A program made the translations under genes and the position numbers. A model generated the notes under the pieces. It was not told where the DNA came from and made no database searches. It saw only the letters and a program-made list of their open reading frames with translations. A DNA stretch of 39,607 nucleotides, from positions 1-39,607 of the forward strand of contig JBKECT010000023.1 in NCBI GenBank assembly GCA_047974855.1. Direction: 5' to 3'. Source of the DNA: CAYNRG01 sp047974855 (GTDB taxonomy: Bacteria; Bacillota_I; Bacilli_A; Erysipelotrichales; Erysipelotrichaceae). This document shows, piece by piece, positions 7,563 through 16,131 of the stretch. Position 1 is the first letter of the stretch. Every line of letters begins with the position of its first letter.

Positions 7563-9023
7563 ATGAAGCAAACAACCAAAATTAAAATTGAAGGAATGAC
7601 GTGTATTCACTGTCAAAATAAAATTGAAAAAGCATTAAAAAAAACAAATGGTGTACAATCTGCCTTTGTTAGCTACACCAATGAAGAAGCTTCTGTTACC
7701 TATGACACCAATAAAATCAACTTAAAAGAGCTTTCAGCACTCATTAAAAATCTTGGCTATTCAGTTAAAAAAAATGATAACTTCAATGCTTCTAGTTTCT
7801 TTAAGCTAGTAATAACCTTACTTCTTGTTGCATTTCTCTATTTTATTTTAGAAAAATTAGGTATACTAAACTTGTTATCCCCAAGTGCTCTTGCGGATAG
7901 TTCTATGAGCTTTAGCGTCCTATTTGCAGTAGGCATTGTCACCTCTGTTCACTGTCTTGCGATGTGTGGTGGTATAAACTTATCACAGTGCCTGCCAAAA
8001 GATGCTAATGAAAGTGATAAACCACTTTTCCTTCCTTCCCTTTTATATAATAGCGGTCGTGTTCTTTCTTACACGTTTGTTGGATTTATTTTAGGGCTTG
8101 TAGGATGGATTTTAGGCGGTGGCTCTTCTATTGGTATTCCTTTATTATTTCAAGGTATATTGAAGATTGTTGCAGGACTATTTATGATTATTATGGGGTT
8201 AAATATGTTATCTTTATTTCCTGCACTTCGTAAATTTAACTTACACGTTCCTCGCTTCTTAGCTAAAAAAATTAATGCTGAGAAATTTAAAACACAAAGT
8301 CCATTTTTAGTAGGACTGCTTAATGGGTTAATGCCCTGTGGTCCGCTGCAATCCATGCAACTGGTTGCTCTTGCAAGTGCTAATCCAATAACCGGAGCTT
8401 TATCCATGTTTTTCTTTAGTGTCGGAACTCTTCCACTAATGCTTGGATTTGGAACTTTGGTTTCAATGCTTGGTAAACAGTTTACAAAAGTTATGATGTA
8501 TATTGGTGCTATTTTAGTTGTTGTATTAGGTTTGGCTATGTTGACACAAGGAGGAAGTCTTTCAGGACTATTTACTCAAAACTTTGTTCTTCAAATGGTT
8601 ATTATTTTGTCATTATTCGCTTTAGTTAGCGCTATCCCAGCACTTCCAAAATGGGTTTCAGCAATAACTTTATCACTTGTAATAATTGCAATTATTTTAC
8701 ACTCTCCCTTTGGATCACAAAGTCCTACAATCCCCAGTGAGATATCTATTAACAATGGAGTTCAAGTTGTGACAAGTCAGCTAAGTTCAAGAGAGTATCC
8801 AGCAATTACAGTACAGGCAAATATACCTGTTCAATGGATTATCAATGTAGCTGATGAGGACTTAAATGGTTGCAACAATAGAATGTATATCGATGAATAT
8901 GGAATTGAGCATACTTTTACAGTAGGTGAAAACATAATTGAATTTACACCTACTGAGGAAGGTATCTACAATTATAACTGCTGGATGGGAATGATTCGTT
9001 CAACCATCACCGTGATAAAATAG
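7563..9023 (+). CDS. HMA-SafE/DsbD-like membrane protein-cupredoxin fusion
   Basis: A 486-residue three-part protein. Residues 1-70 are a heavy-metal-associated domain with GMTCIHC (Cys14 and Cys17). Residues 75-395 are a polytopic TauE/SafE (DsbD_2/UreH-like) region with Cys pairs in TSVHCLAMCGG and NGLMPCGPLQ. Residues 405-486 are a cupredoxin-like domain with Cys437, Cys473, Met475 and Met477; the 36-residue Cys-Cys spacing is the same as in the upstream protein. AAAGGATATTCT precedes the ATG, 12 bases after the cupredoxin gene. It links an inside metal-binding domain, a membrane channel-like core and an outside cupredoxin, so it could move Cu(I) or reducing power across the membrane. Exact function uncharacterised; family membership is clear. 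Confidence 0.8.
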   Translation: MKQTTKIKIEGMTCIHCQNKIEKALKKTNGVQSAFVSYTNEEASVTYDTNKINLKELSALIKNLGYSVKKNDNFNASSFFKLVITLLLVAFLYFILEKLGILNLLSPSALADSSMSFSVLFAVGIVTSVHCLAMCGGINLSQCLPKDANESDKPLFLPSLLYNSGRVLSYTFVGFILGLVGWILGGGSSIGIPLLFQGILKIVAGLFMIIMGLNMLSLFPALRKFNLHVPRFLAKKINAEKFKTQSPFLVGLLNGLMPCGPLQSMQLVALASANPITGALSMFFFSVGTLPLMLGFGTLVSMLGKQFTKVMMYIGAILVVVLGLAMLTQGGSLSGLFTQNFVLQMVIILSLFALVSAIPALPKWVSAITLSLVIIAIILHSPFGSQSPTIPSEISINNGVQVVTSQLSSREYPAITVQANIPVQWIINVADEDLNGCNNRMYIDEYGIEHTFTVGENIIEFTPTEEGIYNYNCWMGMIRSTITVIK

Positions 9024-9036
9024 AAAAGAGGTTTTT

Positions 9037-11499
9037 ATGAAAAATGCCCATTTTAAACTACAAGGAATGACCTGTGCTGCTTGTGGGCAGCGAATAGAAA
9101 AAAGTGTCAGCAAGCTAGAGGGTGTTCAAAATGCAACCGTTAACTTCGCTACTGAGAAATTATTTGTCAAATTTGATGAAGCAACACTTTCTTCTGATGA
9201 TATTCATCGTGCCGTTGATAAAGCGGGATACAAAGCTACTGAAGAAAACCAAACTCAACAAGTCACTATCCCCATTGGAGGGATGACTTGTGTCGCTTGT
9301 GGACAGCGTGTTGAAAAAGGATTAGCTAAAATAGACGGAGTAGAGCGTGTCGTTGTTAATTTCGCAACCGAAAAAGCAATCGTAACCTATAACCCACAAT
9401 TAGTAAAATTATCCACGCTTCGTGATGCCATCACTAAAGCAGGGTATACCCCCCTCGAAATTAAAAAAAATGATCATCAAGATGAAGACCGTTTACGAAA
9501 AGAAAAGGAAATTCGAACTCTCTGGATAAAATTTATTATCGCTGCTAGCTTTGCAATCCCATTGTTGTATATTGCAATGGCACCCATGATTACTTTTATT
9601 GATTTACCTTTTCCCTCTTTCTTAACCCCTATGGAACATCCTCTTACCTACGCTTTAGTTGAAGTAGCTTTAGTTATCCCTATTTTAATTGTAGGACACC
9701 GTTTCTATACAGTGGGATTTAAGGCCTTGTGGATGCGTAGTCCAAATATGGACTCTCTGATTGCAATTGGTACCTCTTCTGCAGTCTTATACAGTTTGTA
9801 TGAAACATGGCAAATTACACAAGGAAATATGCACGCTGTGGACTCTTTGTATTATGAAACAGCAGGGGTAATTATTGCTTTAATTTTACTTGGGAAAACA
9901 TTAGAAGCCGTTTCTAAAGGAAAAACGAATGAAGCCATTAAAAAACTGATGGGCCTTGCTCCTAAAACCGCCTTCATTTTACAAAATGGAGAAGAAAAAG
10001 AAATTCCTATCGATGAAGTGGAGATTGGTGACATCATTATTGTAAAACCAGGAGCTAAAATTCCTGTTGATGGAACTGTTCTTACAGGCAGCAGTAGCAT
10101 TGATGAGTCGATGCTGACTGGTGAAAGCATGCCCGTTGACAAGAAAATCGGTGATAAAGTTTATACCGCTTCACTAAACACAACCGGAACCATTCAATTC
10201 TCTGCTGAAAAAGTAGGAAGTGACACTGTCTTAGCCCAAATTATTAAACTTGTAGAAGATGCTCAAGGTTCTAAAGCACCTATCGCTCAATTAGCCGATG
10301 TTGTTTCAGGTATTTTTGTTCCTGTGGTTTGTTTAATTGCTATCAGTTCAGGAGTGCTGTGGTACATTGCAACTAAAGACTTTGAATTTGCTATTAAAAT
10401 ATTTATTGCTGTGCTTGTTATTGCTTGTCCCTGTGCTTTAGGCCTTGCAACTCCAACAGCAATTATGGTTGGAACAGGGAAAGGTGCCGAAAATGGAATA
10501 CTCATTAAAGGTGGGGAAGCACTAGAAACAACACACACTATTCAAACTATTGTTTTTGATAAAACCGGAACAATCACTGAAGGTAAACCCACAGTAACCG
10601 ATATCTTCCCACTTGGCAATCTCAGTGCCGATGAGTTACTCTTGCTGAGTGCTTCAGCAGAGAAAAATAGCGAACATCCCCTTGGTCAAGCAATCGTTAA
10701 GGGAGCACAAGAAAAGCAACTTCAATTAATCAATGTTGATCATTTTAAATCCATTACTGGTCAAGGAATTCAAACTGTTCTATCCAACCGTACTCTTTTG
10801 GCAGGAAATAAAAAGTTGATGGATGAAAACCGAATTTTGCTTGATGCACTCGCTACTGAAAGTGATTCCTTAGCAAGTGAGGGAAAAACTCCAATGTACA
10901 TTGCAATTGATGGAAATCTAGCAGGAATTATTGCGGTAGCAGATGTTGTTAAGCCATCTAGTAAAGCAGCAATTAAAAAACTACATCAGATGGGAATTGA
11001 AATTGCTATGATTACTGGAGATAATAAAAAAACTGCAGAAGCGATTGGAAAGCAAATGGGCATTGATCATATTCTTGCCGAAGTTTTACCACAGGACAAA
11101 GCTAACGAAGTAATTAAACTCCAAACTGAAGGCAAAAAAGTGGCCATGGTTGGTGATGGTATTAATGATGCACCAGCCTTAGCTCAGGCTGATATCGGCA
11201 TCGCCATAGGGTCTGGAACCGATGTTGCTATGGAAAGTGCAGATATTGTCTTAATGCGTAGCGACCTTATGGATGTTCCAACTGCTATTGACCTCAGTAA
11301 GAAAACAATTAGAAATATTAAGCAAAATTTATTTTGGGCATTTGGTTACAACATCTTAGGAATTCCTGTCGCAGCTGGTGTACTCTACTTATTTGGGGGA
11401 CCACTCCTTAACCCTATTATCGCTGCAGGTGCTATGAGTCTTAGCTCAATATCAGTTTTACTTAATGCACTGAGACTTAAAAATTACAAACCTAAATAA
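9037..11499 (+). CDS. copA: Copper-translocating P1B-type ATPase
   Basis: An 820-residue P1B ATPase that exports Cu(I) (possibly Ag(I)). Two N-terminal HMA domains carry GMTCAAC (Cys13/Cys16) and GMTCVAC (Cys85/Cys88). The TM metal site CPC is at about 464-466, the phosphorylated Asp508 is in DKTGT, the nucleotide-binding His-Pro is in SEHPLG, and the hinge is GDGINDAP. TGES lies in the actuator domain. Two N-terminal metal domains match the Bacillus CopA layout. GAGG precedes the ATG, 13 bases after the SafE fusion gene. A terminator follows, closing the operon. No separate CopZ or CopY is visible; control probably comes from the divergent two-component system. Confidence 0.95.
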   Translation: MKNAHFKLQGMTCAACGQRIEKSVSKLEGVQNATVNFATEKLFVKFDEATLSSDDIHRAVDKAGYKATEENQTQQVTIPIGGMTCVACGQRVEKGLAKIDGVERVVVNFATEKAIVTYNPQLVKLSTLRDAITKAGYTPLEIKKNDHQDEDRLRKEKEIRTLWIKFIIAASFAIPLLYIAMAPMITFIDLPFPSFLTPMEHPLTYALVEVALVIPILIVGHRFYTVGFKALWMRSPNMDSLIAIGTSSAVLYSLYETWQITQGNMHAVDSLYYETAGVIIALILLGKTLEAVSKGKTNEAIKKLMGLAPKTAFILQNGEEKEIPIDEVEIGDIIIVKPGAKIPVDGTVLTGSSSIDESMLTGESMPVDKKIGDKVYTASLNTTGTIQFSAEKVGSDTVLAQIIKLVEDAQGSKAPIAQLADVVSGIFVPVVCLIAISSGVLWYIATKDFEFAIKIFIAVLVIACPCALGLATPTAIMVGTGKGAENGILIKGGEALETTHTIQTIVFDKTGTITEGKPTVTDIFPLGNLSADELLLLSASAEKNSEHPLGQAIVKGAQEKQLQLINVDHFKSITGQGIQTVLSNRTLLAGNKKLMDENRILLDALATESDSLASEGKTPMYIAIDGNLAGIIAVADVVKPSSKAAIKKLHQMGIEIAMITGDNKKTAEAIGKQMGIDHILAEVLPQDKANEVIKLQTEGKKVAMVGDGINDAPALAQADIGIAIGSGTDVAMESADIVLMRSDLMDVPTAIDLSKKTIRNIKQNLFWAFGYNILGIPVAAGVLYLFGGPLLNPIIAAGAMSLSSISVLLNALRLKNYKPK

Positions 11500-11505
11500 A
11501 AACAA

Positions 11506-11546
11506 AAAACACTCTTACTTTCGTTAGGAGTGTTTTCTGCTTTTTT
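11506..11546 (+). terminator. Terminator of the copper operon
   Basis: AAACACTC (11507-11514) pairs with GAGTGTTT (11528-11535), followed by TCTGCTTTTTT. Confidence 0.75.
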
Positions 11547-11783
11547 ATCTATATAAGGGGGATAGAATACTTCAACGCTATAGGGGAATAGCATTGACTA
11601 TTTATACAAGCTATTATTTGCTTGTGAGTTCAGTATAGTTGAAAATTATCAAGTAATTTTAAAAAAATTATGTTAAATTATGTGACATAATTAATCGTTT
11701 GTCTTGTTTAATTCTTTCTTTTTATTGTTTATATTTCAATAAATTTTTACTTGGTTTATACTATTAGTATAAGGAGAAAATTT
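11547..11783 (+). promoter_or_regulatory. Leader and promoter region of the DegV gene
   Basis: There is no gene here, but several palindromes: ACAAGC/GCTTGT (about 11607-11626), ATTATGT-G-ACATAAT (about 11675-11689) and TATACTATTAGTATA (11757-11771). The last contains the likely -10 TATACT, with a weak TTTCAA at 11734-11739 as -35. AGGAG at 11772-11776 serves the ATG at 11784. The palindromes may be regulator sites; no known riboswitch motif is recognisable. Confidence 0.45.
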
Positions 11784-12641
11784 ATGAATAAAGAAAAAAT
11801 TGCTATCGTTGCCGATTCTTGCTGCGACATTTCTCAAGAAGTTGCTAGTCAGTATGGTATTTACACTATCCCACTAAAAATAATTTATAAGGATAGAGAA
11901 TATTTGGATCAAATCGATATCACACCACAAGAAGTTTACAGTAGAATGCCTAAAGAAATACCAACTACTTCATTACCTGATGGAGGTTCTATTACAGCTT
12001 TATTTGAAAAAATAAAACAAGATGGTTATGAAAAAGTGTTGGTCGTCACTTTATCTTCCAACCTTAGCGGAACAAATAATTTAATTAGTTTAATTGCTAG
12101 TGACATTGATAATCTAATTATCGAAGTAATCGATACTAAAAATATCGCTATTGCTTCTGGGTTCTTAGCAATTCAAGCCGCTCGTTCTGTGAATGATGGA
12201 TTATCTTTTGACGTCATAGTAGCACAAGCTAAAAATCAAATTTCAAAATCAAAAGTGTTCTTTGTTGTTGATACACTCGACTACCTACAAAAAGGCGGAC
12301 GTATTGGACTTGTTTCATCTTTAGTTGGAAAGGCTTTGAATGTTCGCCCTATTATTGCTTGTAATGAAGAAGGGATTTACTATACTGTCACTAAGGCACG
12401 AGGACGAACTCAATCGTTAAGCAAAACCGTTGATTGTGCCTTAAAAGAAATTATCCCAGGAAAAAAATATTACTTTGCTATATCCAATGGTGGTGCGCCT
12501 AAAGACGGAAAAGAAATCGCCACAAAATTACAAAACGTTATTCAAGATGCTGAGTTTTTTATAGAAACGCAAATATCTCCTGTTCTTGGAGTTCATACAG
12601 GACCAGGTTTGATTGGTATCGCCGTGATGATGTTAGATTAA
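11784..12641 (+). CDS. DegV family fatty-acid-binding protein
   Basis: A 285-residue DegV protein. This family binds a fatty acid in a cleft between two domains and works, as FakB, with the kinase FakA to feed exogenous fatty acids into phospholipid synthesis. The N-terminal IVADSCCDIS matches the family's DS/T-x-D start, PTTSLPDGG is the conserved serine loop, LSSNLSGTNN is the lipid-contact region, and the C-terminus has HTGPGLIGI. The start at 11784 follows AGGAG closely; the 11-codon upstream extension covers the -10 and Shine-Dalgarno and is rejected. Monocistronic with its own terminator. No fakA is in the window. Confidence 0.9.
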   Translation: MNKEKIAIVADSCCDISQEVASQYGIYTIPLKIIYKDREYLDQIDITPQEVYSRMPKEIPTTSLPDGGSITALFEKIKQDGYEKVLVVTLSSNLSGTNNLISLIASDIDNLIIEVIDTKNIAIASGFLAIQAARSVNDGLSFDVIVAQAKNQISKSKVFFVVDTLDYLQKGGRIGLVSSLVGKALNVRPIIACNEEGIYYTVTKARGRTQSLSKTVDCALKEIIPGKKYYFAISNGGAPKDGKEIATKLQNVIQDAEFFIETQISPVLGVHTGPGLIGIAVMMLD

Positions 12642-12653
12642 TAAAATAATTTA

Positions 12654-12696
12654 AAAAGCTACATGCCTATTAAACAAGGAAATGTAGCTTTTATTA
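12654..12696 (+). terminator. Terminator of the DegV gene
   Basis: AAAAGCTACAT (12654-12664) pairs perfectly with ATGTAGCTTTT (12682-12692), followed by AT-rich sequence. Confidence 0.8.
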
Positions 12697-12950
12697 TATT
12701 TTTAATTTTCTGGTTTATAAAACGTCCATGTGAATTTTGGTAGCTCTTTCCTGTAAACCTATAGTTAAAACTATCTATATAGTTATTCCATGACTTTTCT
12801 TCAATGTTGTTTCATAATAAATCACCCAGATAAAATTTGTAAAGCATCAACAAACTTCTTGTACAGTAGTTGAAAGCATATTTTTTAAGATTTTTAAAAC
12901 CCCAGCATTTGCCCACATACCATAAGGCTAACTATAAACTTTAAAATTTA
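12697..12950. other. Gene-free junction at the edge of the decayed insertion
   Basis: No credible gene. On the minus strand about 45 codons (roughly 12665-12805) read without a stop and include GKSYQNSHGRFINQK, but they have no start or ribosome binding site. They may be a remnant of an unrecognised gene. I see no clear attachment-site repeat. Confidence 0.3.
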
Positions 12951-12984
12951 ACCACCATACTAGTTATTACTCTTATATGGTGGT
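12951..12984 (-). terminator. Hairpin downstream of the recombinase remnant
   Basis: ACCACCATA (12951-12959) pairs perfectly with TATGGTGGT (12976-12984). On the minus strand it follows the recombinase stop and precedes TAAATTTT. Confidence 0.6.
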
Positions 12985-13006
12985 ATTGTTATTCAGTATC
13001 TTTCCA

Positions 13007-14526
13007 TTACTTGTTCATATTATTTATTAAACCAATATCTCTGTAATAAATATCAATTTGTTGTTTTGCTGTTTTAGGGTCATTTCCATCACGCTCATGA
13101 ACTACTATTTTTTCAAAAAATAAATTTAATATCTCAGCATTAAGCTCTGTTATATCTGTATACTTCCTTGCTTTCTCTAAAAATATTTCTGAATTATTTA
13201 CTGATGATTTCACTTCTTGAAGTTTATTGTTTTTTTTCAGGTATTTGATTTCTTATGTCATTATGCTCTGTTTGATATTCTTGACTCAAAGTCATAAACA
13301 TTTCGTCACTAATTTTACCAAGAGCATTATTTTCATATATTTTTTTAAGCAAAGCCTTCAGTTCAAATTCACGTGAAGTTAATACCTCAACTTCCTTTTC
13401 TAGCTTTAAAATACTTTTTGTTAATTCCTTATTGTCCCTTGAAGCAATTCTTTCAACAAATAGCTTTTCATTTTTTCTTGCGTAATGAGTAATACGTTGT
13501 AAATCATTAAGCAATATCGCAGATAAATGAATTTCCTTTATCCTATGGTTACTACACCCCTTTGAACCTTCACTTCTATATGTTGCTCAAATAAAATGAT
13601 TTTTATCTTTACCACTTTTTCTATTTCTATTTAAATTTAAAGTTTTACCACAGTCATTGCAGTAGATCAAACCTGAAAATATATTTTGCTCAGCCATATT
13701 AGGTCTTCTCTTTTTCTTTTTGCGTAAATTTTGAACAATATCCCAAGTTTCTCTGTCAATAAGGGCTTCATGCGTATTTTCAAAAATATAATGCTTATCC
13801 TTTGGTATATCTATCTTTTTCTTATGTTTATATGAAAGAGTGGTTGACCTTAAATTTACTGTTCTACCCATATAAGCTTCATTTTCAAGCATACCTGCAA
13901 CAGTTCTCACGTGCCACCTATAAGGTTTGTCTGGTACATATCCCTGCATTTTAACACCATATTTGTTAAAATAAAAGTGCGTTGGATTTGGTATTTTATC
14001 TTCTGTTAACTGCTTAGCAATTTGACTCGGACCTTTTCCACTAACACAAAGTGCAAATATGTATTTTAGTATAGGTGCTGTATCTTCATCAAGTACAATT
14101 TTATTTTTAGGGTCTTGTGTATCTTTTTTATAACCAAATGGTGGTCTTGAACCAACTCTTGCACCTGTTTGTGCCTTAGTTTTTATTGATGCCCTAGATT
14201 TTCTACTGCAGCCCTTCGCATACAGCTCGTTAAAATAATTCTTCATAGGAATAAAGTCGCTTGAACTTTCATCAACACTATCTACTCCGTCATACATAGC
14301 TATAAAGCGAACATTATGTAAAGGTTAAAAATCTTCTAGTAACTGTCCTGAAACAATATAGTTTCGACCTAGACGACTTAAATCTTTTACAATCAGTGTT
14401 GATACTGCACTTTTTCAACTAACTCTACAATTTCTTCAAATGCAGGTCGCTAAAAGTTTGTATCTGAGTATCCATCATCCCTGTAATGAACGTCTTTGAT
14501 ACAATCTAATTTTGCCTTAAACCTTT
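13007..14526 (-). pseudogene. Large serine recombinase (TnpX/Tn4451 type), decayed
   Basis: Fragments on the minus strand line up in order as one recombinase. About 14330-14520 encodes the end of the resolvase domain (YRDDGYSDTNF, then DLSRLGRNYIVSGQLLEDF). It is interrupted by in-frame TAG and TAA and by a frameshift near 14413. Bases 13587-14297 encode the recombinase domain and a Cys-rich zinc ribbon (CNDCGKTL). Bases 13224-13514 hold the coiled coil (GKISDEMFMTLSQEYQ). Bases 13007-13213 hold the DUF4368-like tail (FFEKIVVHERD). Extra breaks lie near 13216 and 13550-13590. The catalytic-serine N-terminus is missing, so the enzyme cannot be active. It marks a past integrative element of Clostridia/Firmicutes type. 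Confidence 0.85.
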
Positions 14527-14594
14527 TGATTTTGACCTATACTTTTTGATTTTTCATCCGAGGGGGTTCAAATCTGTAAAAACGTAGACAAATA

Positions 14595-14633
14595 GCCCTT
14601 GCCATTGAGTTTTTCAGACTCCGTGGCAAGGGC
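14595..14633 (-). terminator. Terminator of the second recombinase tail
   Basis: GCCCTTGCCA (14595-14604) pairs perfectly with TGGCAAGGGC (14624-14633), starting five bases beyond the recombinase fragment's stop. Confidence 0.65.
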
Positions 14634-14637
14634 ATTT

Positions 14638-14853
14638 TCACACTTTGATTTCCGTTCCATCCTTAAAGGTAAATCGTACATCTTCCTTATTAAAAACCGT
14701 GACATAATCAACCATACTATACCAAAGGCTCTCGTCAAATTCCGTAACCACATCGTCCTGCTTTTTAAGCTCTGCAAGGAACATTTCGATTTTTTCTCGC
14801 TTTGCCTGTTTCTCTGTGATGGCATCAGTGGCCTCCTCCTTAATGGCTTTGCA
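14638..14853 (-). pseudogene. C-terminal fragment of a second site-specific recombinase
   Basis: About 71 codons read CKAIKEEATDAITEKQAKRE, then a helical stretch, then DESLWYSMVDYVTVFNKEDV and FTFKDGTEIKV before TGA. This matches the usual ending of clostridial large serine recombinases (…FDE-LW…V-V…FTFKDGTEI). It differs from the tail of the neighbouring pseudogene, so it comes from another element. It begins only six bases beyond the stop codon of the hydrolase gene, with no start, so it is a truncated remnant. Its base composition is richer in G+C than the flanking chromosome. Confidence 0.75.
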
Positions 14854-14859
14854 CCCTGT

Positions 14860-15834
14860 TTAATCTACTGGCATATATTTATCCAAATATTCAACCACTG
14901 TATCCATAAATTCTTCATACACCCTATCATCATTCTGCACCCCGTGACCAGAGTGTGGTGCTTCAAACAACTTATAATCTACACCGCTTTGCTGTAATGC
15001 TCCGACAAGATGCCGTACACCGTTCCAAGGCTGCATTTTGTCATGTGTTCCATATAAAAGAAGACTCGGACAGGTGTTTTCATTTACCCACATAAAGGCT
15101 GAAATTGGCTTCATCATTTCGATATATTCGCCAGATTCTATCATTTCAGATGTAAGTTCCACACCGCCCATAACACCAAAGAGACCTGCGGCGGCTTCAG
15201 AGCTTTTGTCTAATCCATAAATACTCCAGTCCTCAGCATAAAAACTGGAGGGACCAACCATTTCAAACATCATCCTTACAGGGATAGGCGATTCATTTGC
15301 ATCTCTATAGGCATACAACATAGCAAGTGCTCCACCTGCCGAGCCACCGCTTATAACCATTTCATCTAAGTCATAGCCCAGCTTTTTAGCTTCTTCAATA
15401 ATAACGGGAATAGCTTCTTTAATTTCCATTGACTGCGTGTAAACACTAGCATCATTTTCGTCTGTGCGAAGTGTATAGTTAATTCCCGCCGTTACATAAC
15501 CCTTAGAACATAACCACTGCAAAATGGCTGCGTCATCTGTTTTATCACCCGTAGTGAATCCACCAGCGTGGAGATAAACAACCAAACCGTAGTTTTCCCT
15601 AGTATTGTCGACGGGAACATATAAATCGAGTTTATTTGCCGAACCCGCTCCATAGGCGATATCAGAATGGATTGTGCCTATCTCATCACTCCATTCCACA
15701 GAATATTTTTTTGACCACTCTGGCTTATGAGTTATTTTGAACACAGCAGAACCGACAAATGAAATAAAAAACGCCCCTACGCACAATAAAACAAACAAAG
15801 CTCTTTTGTTTCCTTTCTTTTTATCTTTACTCAT
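14860..15834 (-). CDS. Membrane-anchored alpha/beta hydrolase (HSL/carboxylesterase type)
   Basis: A 324-residue hydrolase with an N-terminal TM anchor (about 11-33) and an extracellular catalytic domain. HAGG (89-92) is the oxyanion motif of the hormone-sensitive-lipase group, GGSAGG carries catalytic Ser165, LLYGTHDKMQPW contains the acid, and HSGHGV the His. AGGTAATTTCCT precedes the ATG, which overlaps the stop of a 46-codon gene as ATGA, so the two are translationally coupled. The gene ends against a recombinase fragment. G+C is visibly higher than in the flanking genes, consistent with acquisition. A divergent TetR gene is the probable regulator. Substrate unknown. Confidence 0.85.
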   Translation of the reverse strand: MSKDKKKGNKRALFVLLCVGAFFISFVGSAVFKITHKPEWSKKYSVEWSDEIGTIHSDIAYGAGSANKLDLYVPVDNTRENYGLVVYLHAGGFTTGDKTDDAAILQWLCSKGYVTAGINYTLRTDENDASVYTQSMEIKEAIPVIIEEAKKLGYDLDEMVISGGSAGGALAMLYAYRDANESPIPVRMMFEMVGPSSFYAEDWSIYGLDKSSEAAAGLFGVMGGVELTSEMIESGEYIEMMKPISAFMWVNENTCPSLLLYGTHDKMQPWNGVRHLVGALQQSGVDYKLFEAPHSGHGVQNDDRVYEEFMDTVVEYLDKYMPVD

Positions 15835-15971
15835 AGGAAATTACCTCCAAACATAGTACCGCCTAACATCAGGTTAATAATCGCTCTTACCGCAAGCCGC
15901 CCTAGAATAACAGCTAAAATAATTACAACAATTAAAATGATTATTCTTTTCTTAGTAAAAAAAACTGTCAT
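15831..15971 (-). CDS. 46-residue single-pass membrane peptide
   Basis: This small gene encodes MTVFFTKKRIIILIVVIILA and continues with one hydrophobic helix (about 10-25), a basic turn (GRLAVRA) and a Gly-rich tail MLGGTMFGGNFL. AAGGAGAATGAC gives a strong ribosome binding site at about 15974-15982. Its TGA overlaps the hydrolase ATG (ATGA), which strongly supports translation and a shared job. I recognise no family. It could tether or modulate the hydrolase, or act as a leader peptide that couples its expression. Confidence 0.7.
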   Translation of the reverse strand: MTVFFTKKRIIILIVVIILAVILGRLAVRAIINLMLGGTMFGGNFL

Positions 15972-15995
15972 GTCATTCTCCTTGATTTCCTTATT

Positions 15996-16069
15996 TTCTT
16001 ATCGTTTCACACCCACTTGACAAGCAAGCAAAGTAGTCGTATAATAAGTGATGTAACAAATGTACCATC
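15996..16069. promoter_or_regulatory. Overlapping divergent promoters with candidate TetR operator
   Basis: On the plus strand TTGACA (16017-16022), 17 bases, then TATAAT (16040-16045) form a perfect consensus promoter for the TetR gene. On the minus strand TTGTCA (16018-16023) and TAAGAA (15996-16001), 16 bases apart, share the same -35 bases and face the hydrolase operon. GATGTAAC/GTACCATC (16050-16069) is an imperfect dyad. AAATGTACC is repeated at 16058-16066 and 16120-16128, the second copy just before the TetR start. Confidence 0.75.
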
Positions 16070-16131
16070 AAGTGCTACTGAAGTCAATATATCGAATGAA
16101 AATGGCACAAATCAGGAGGAAATGTACCACC

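Noticed and set aside
14568..14825. 85-codon minus-strand frame MPSQRNRQSEKKS…
   Set aside because: Out of frame with the recombinase tail at 14638-14853, which has the recognisable protein sequence.
12951..14853. Intact recombinase able to mobilise the segment
   Set aside because: Several stops and frameshifts and loss of the catalytic N-terminus rule out activity; no clear attachment-site repeats were found by eye.
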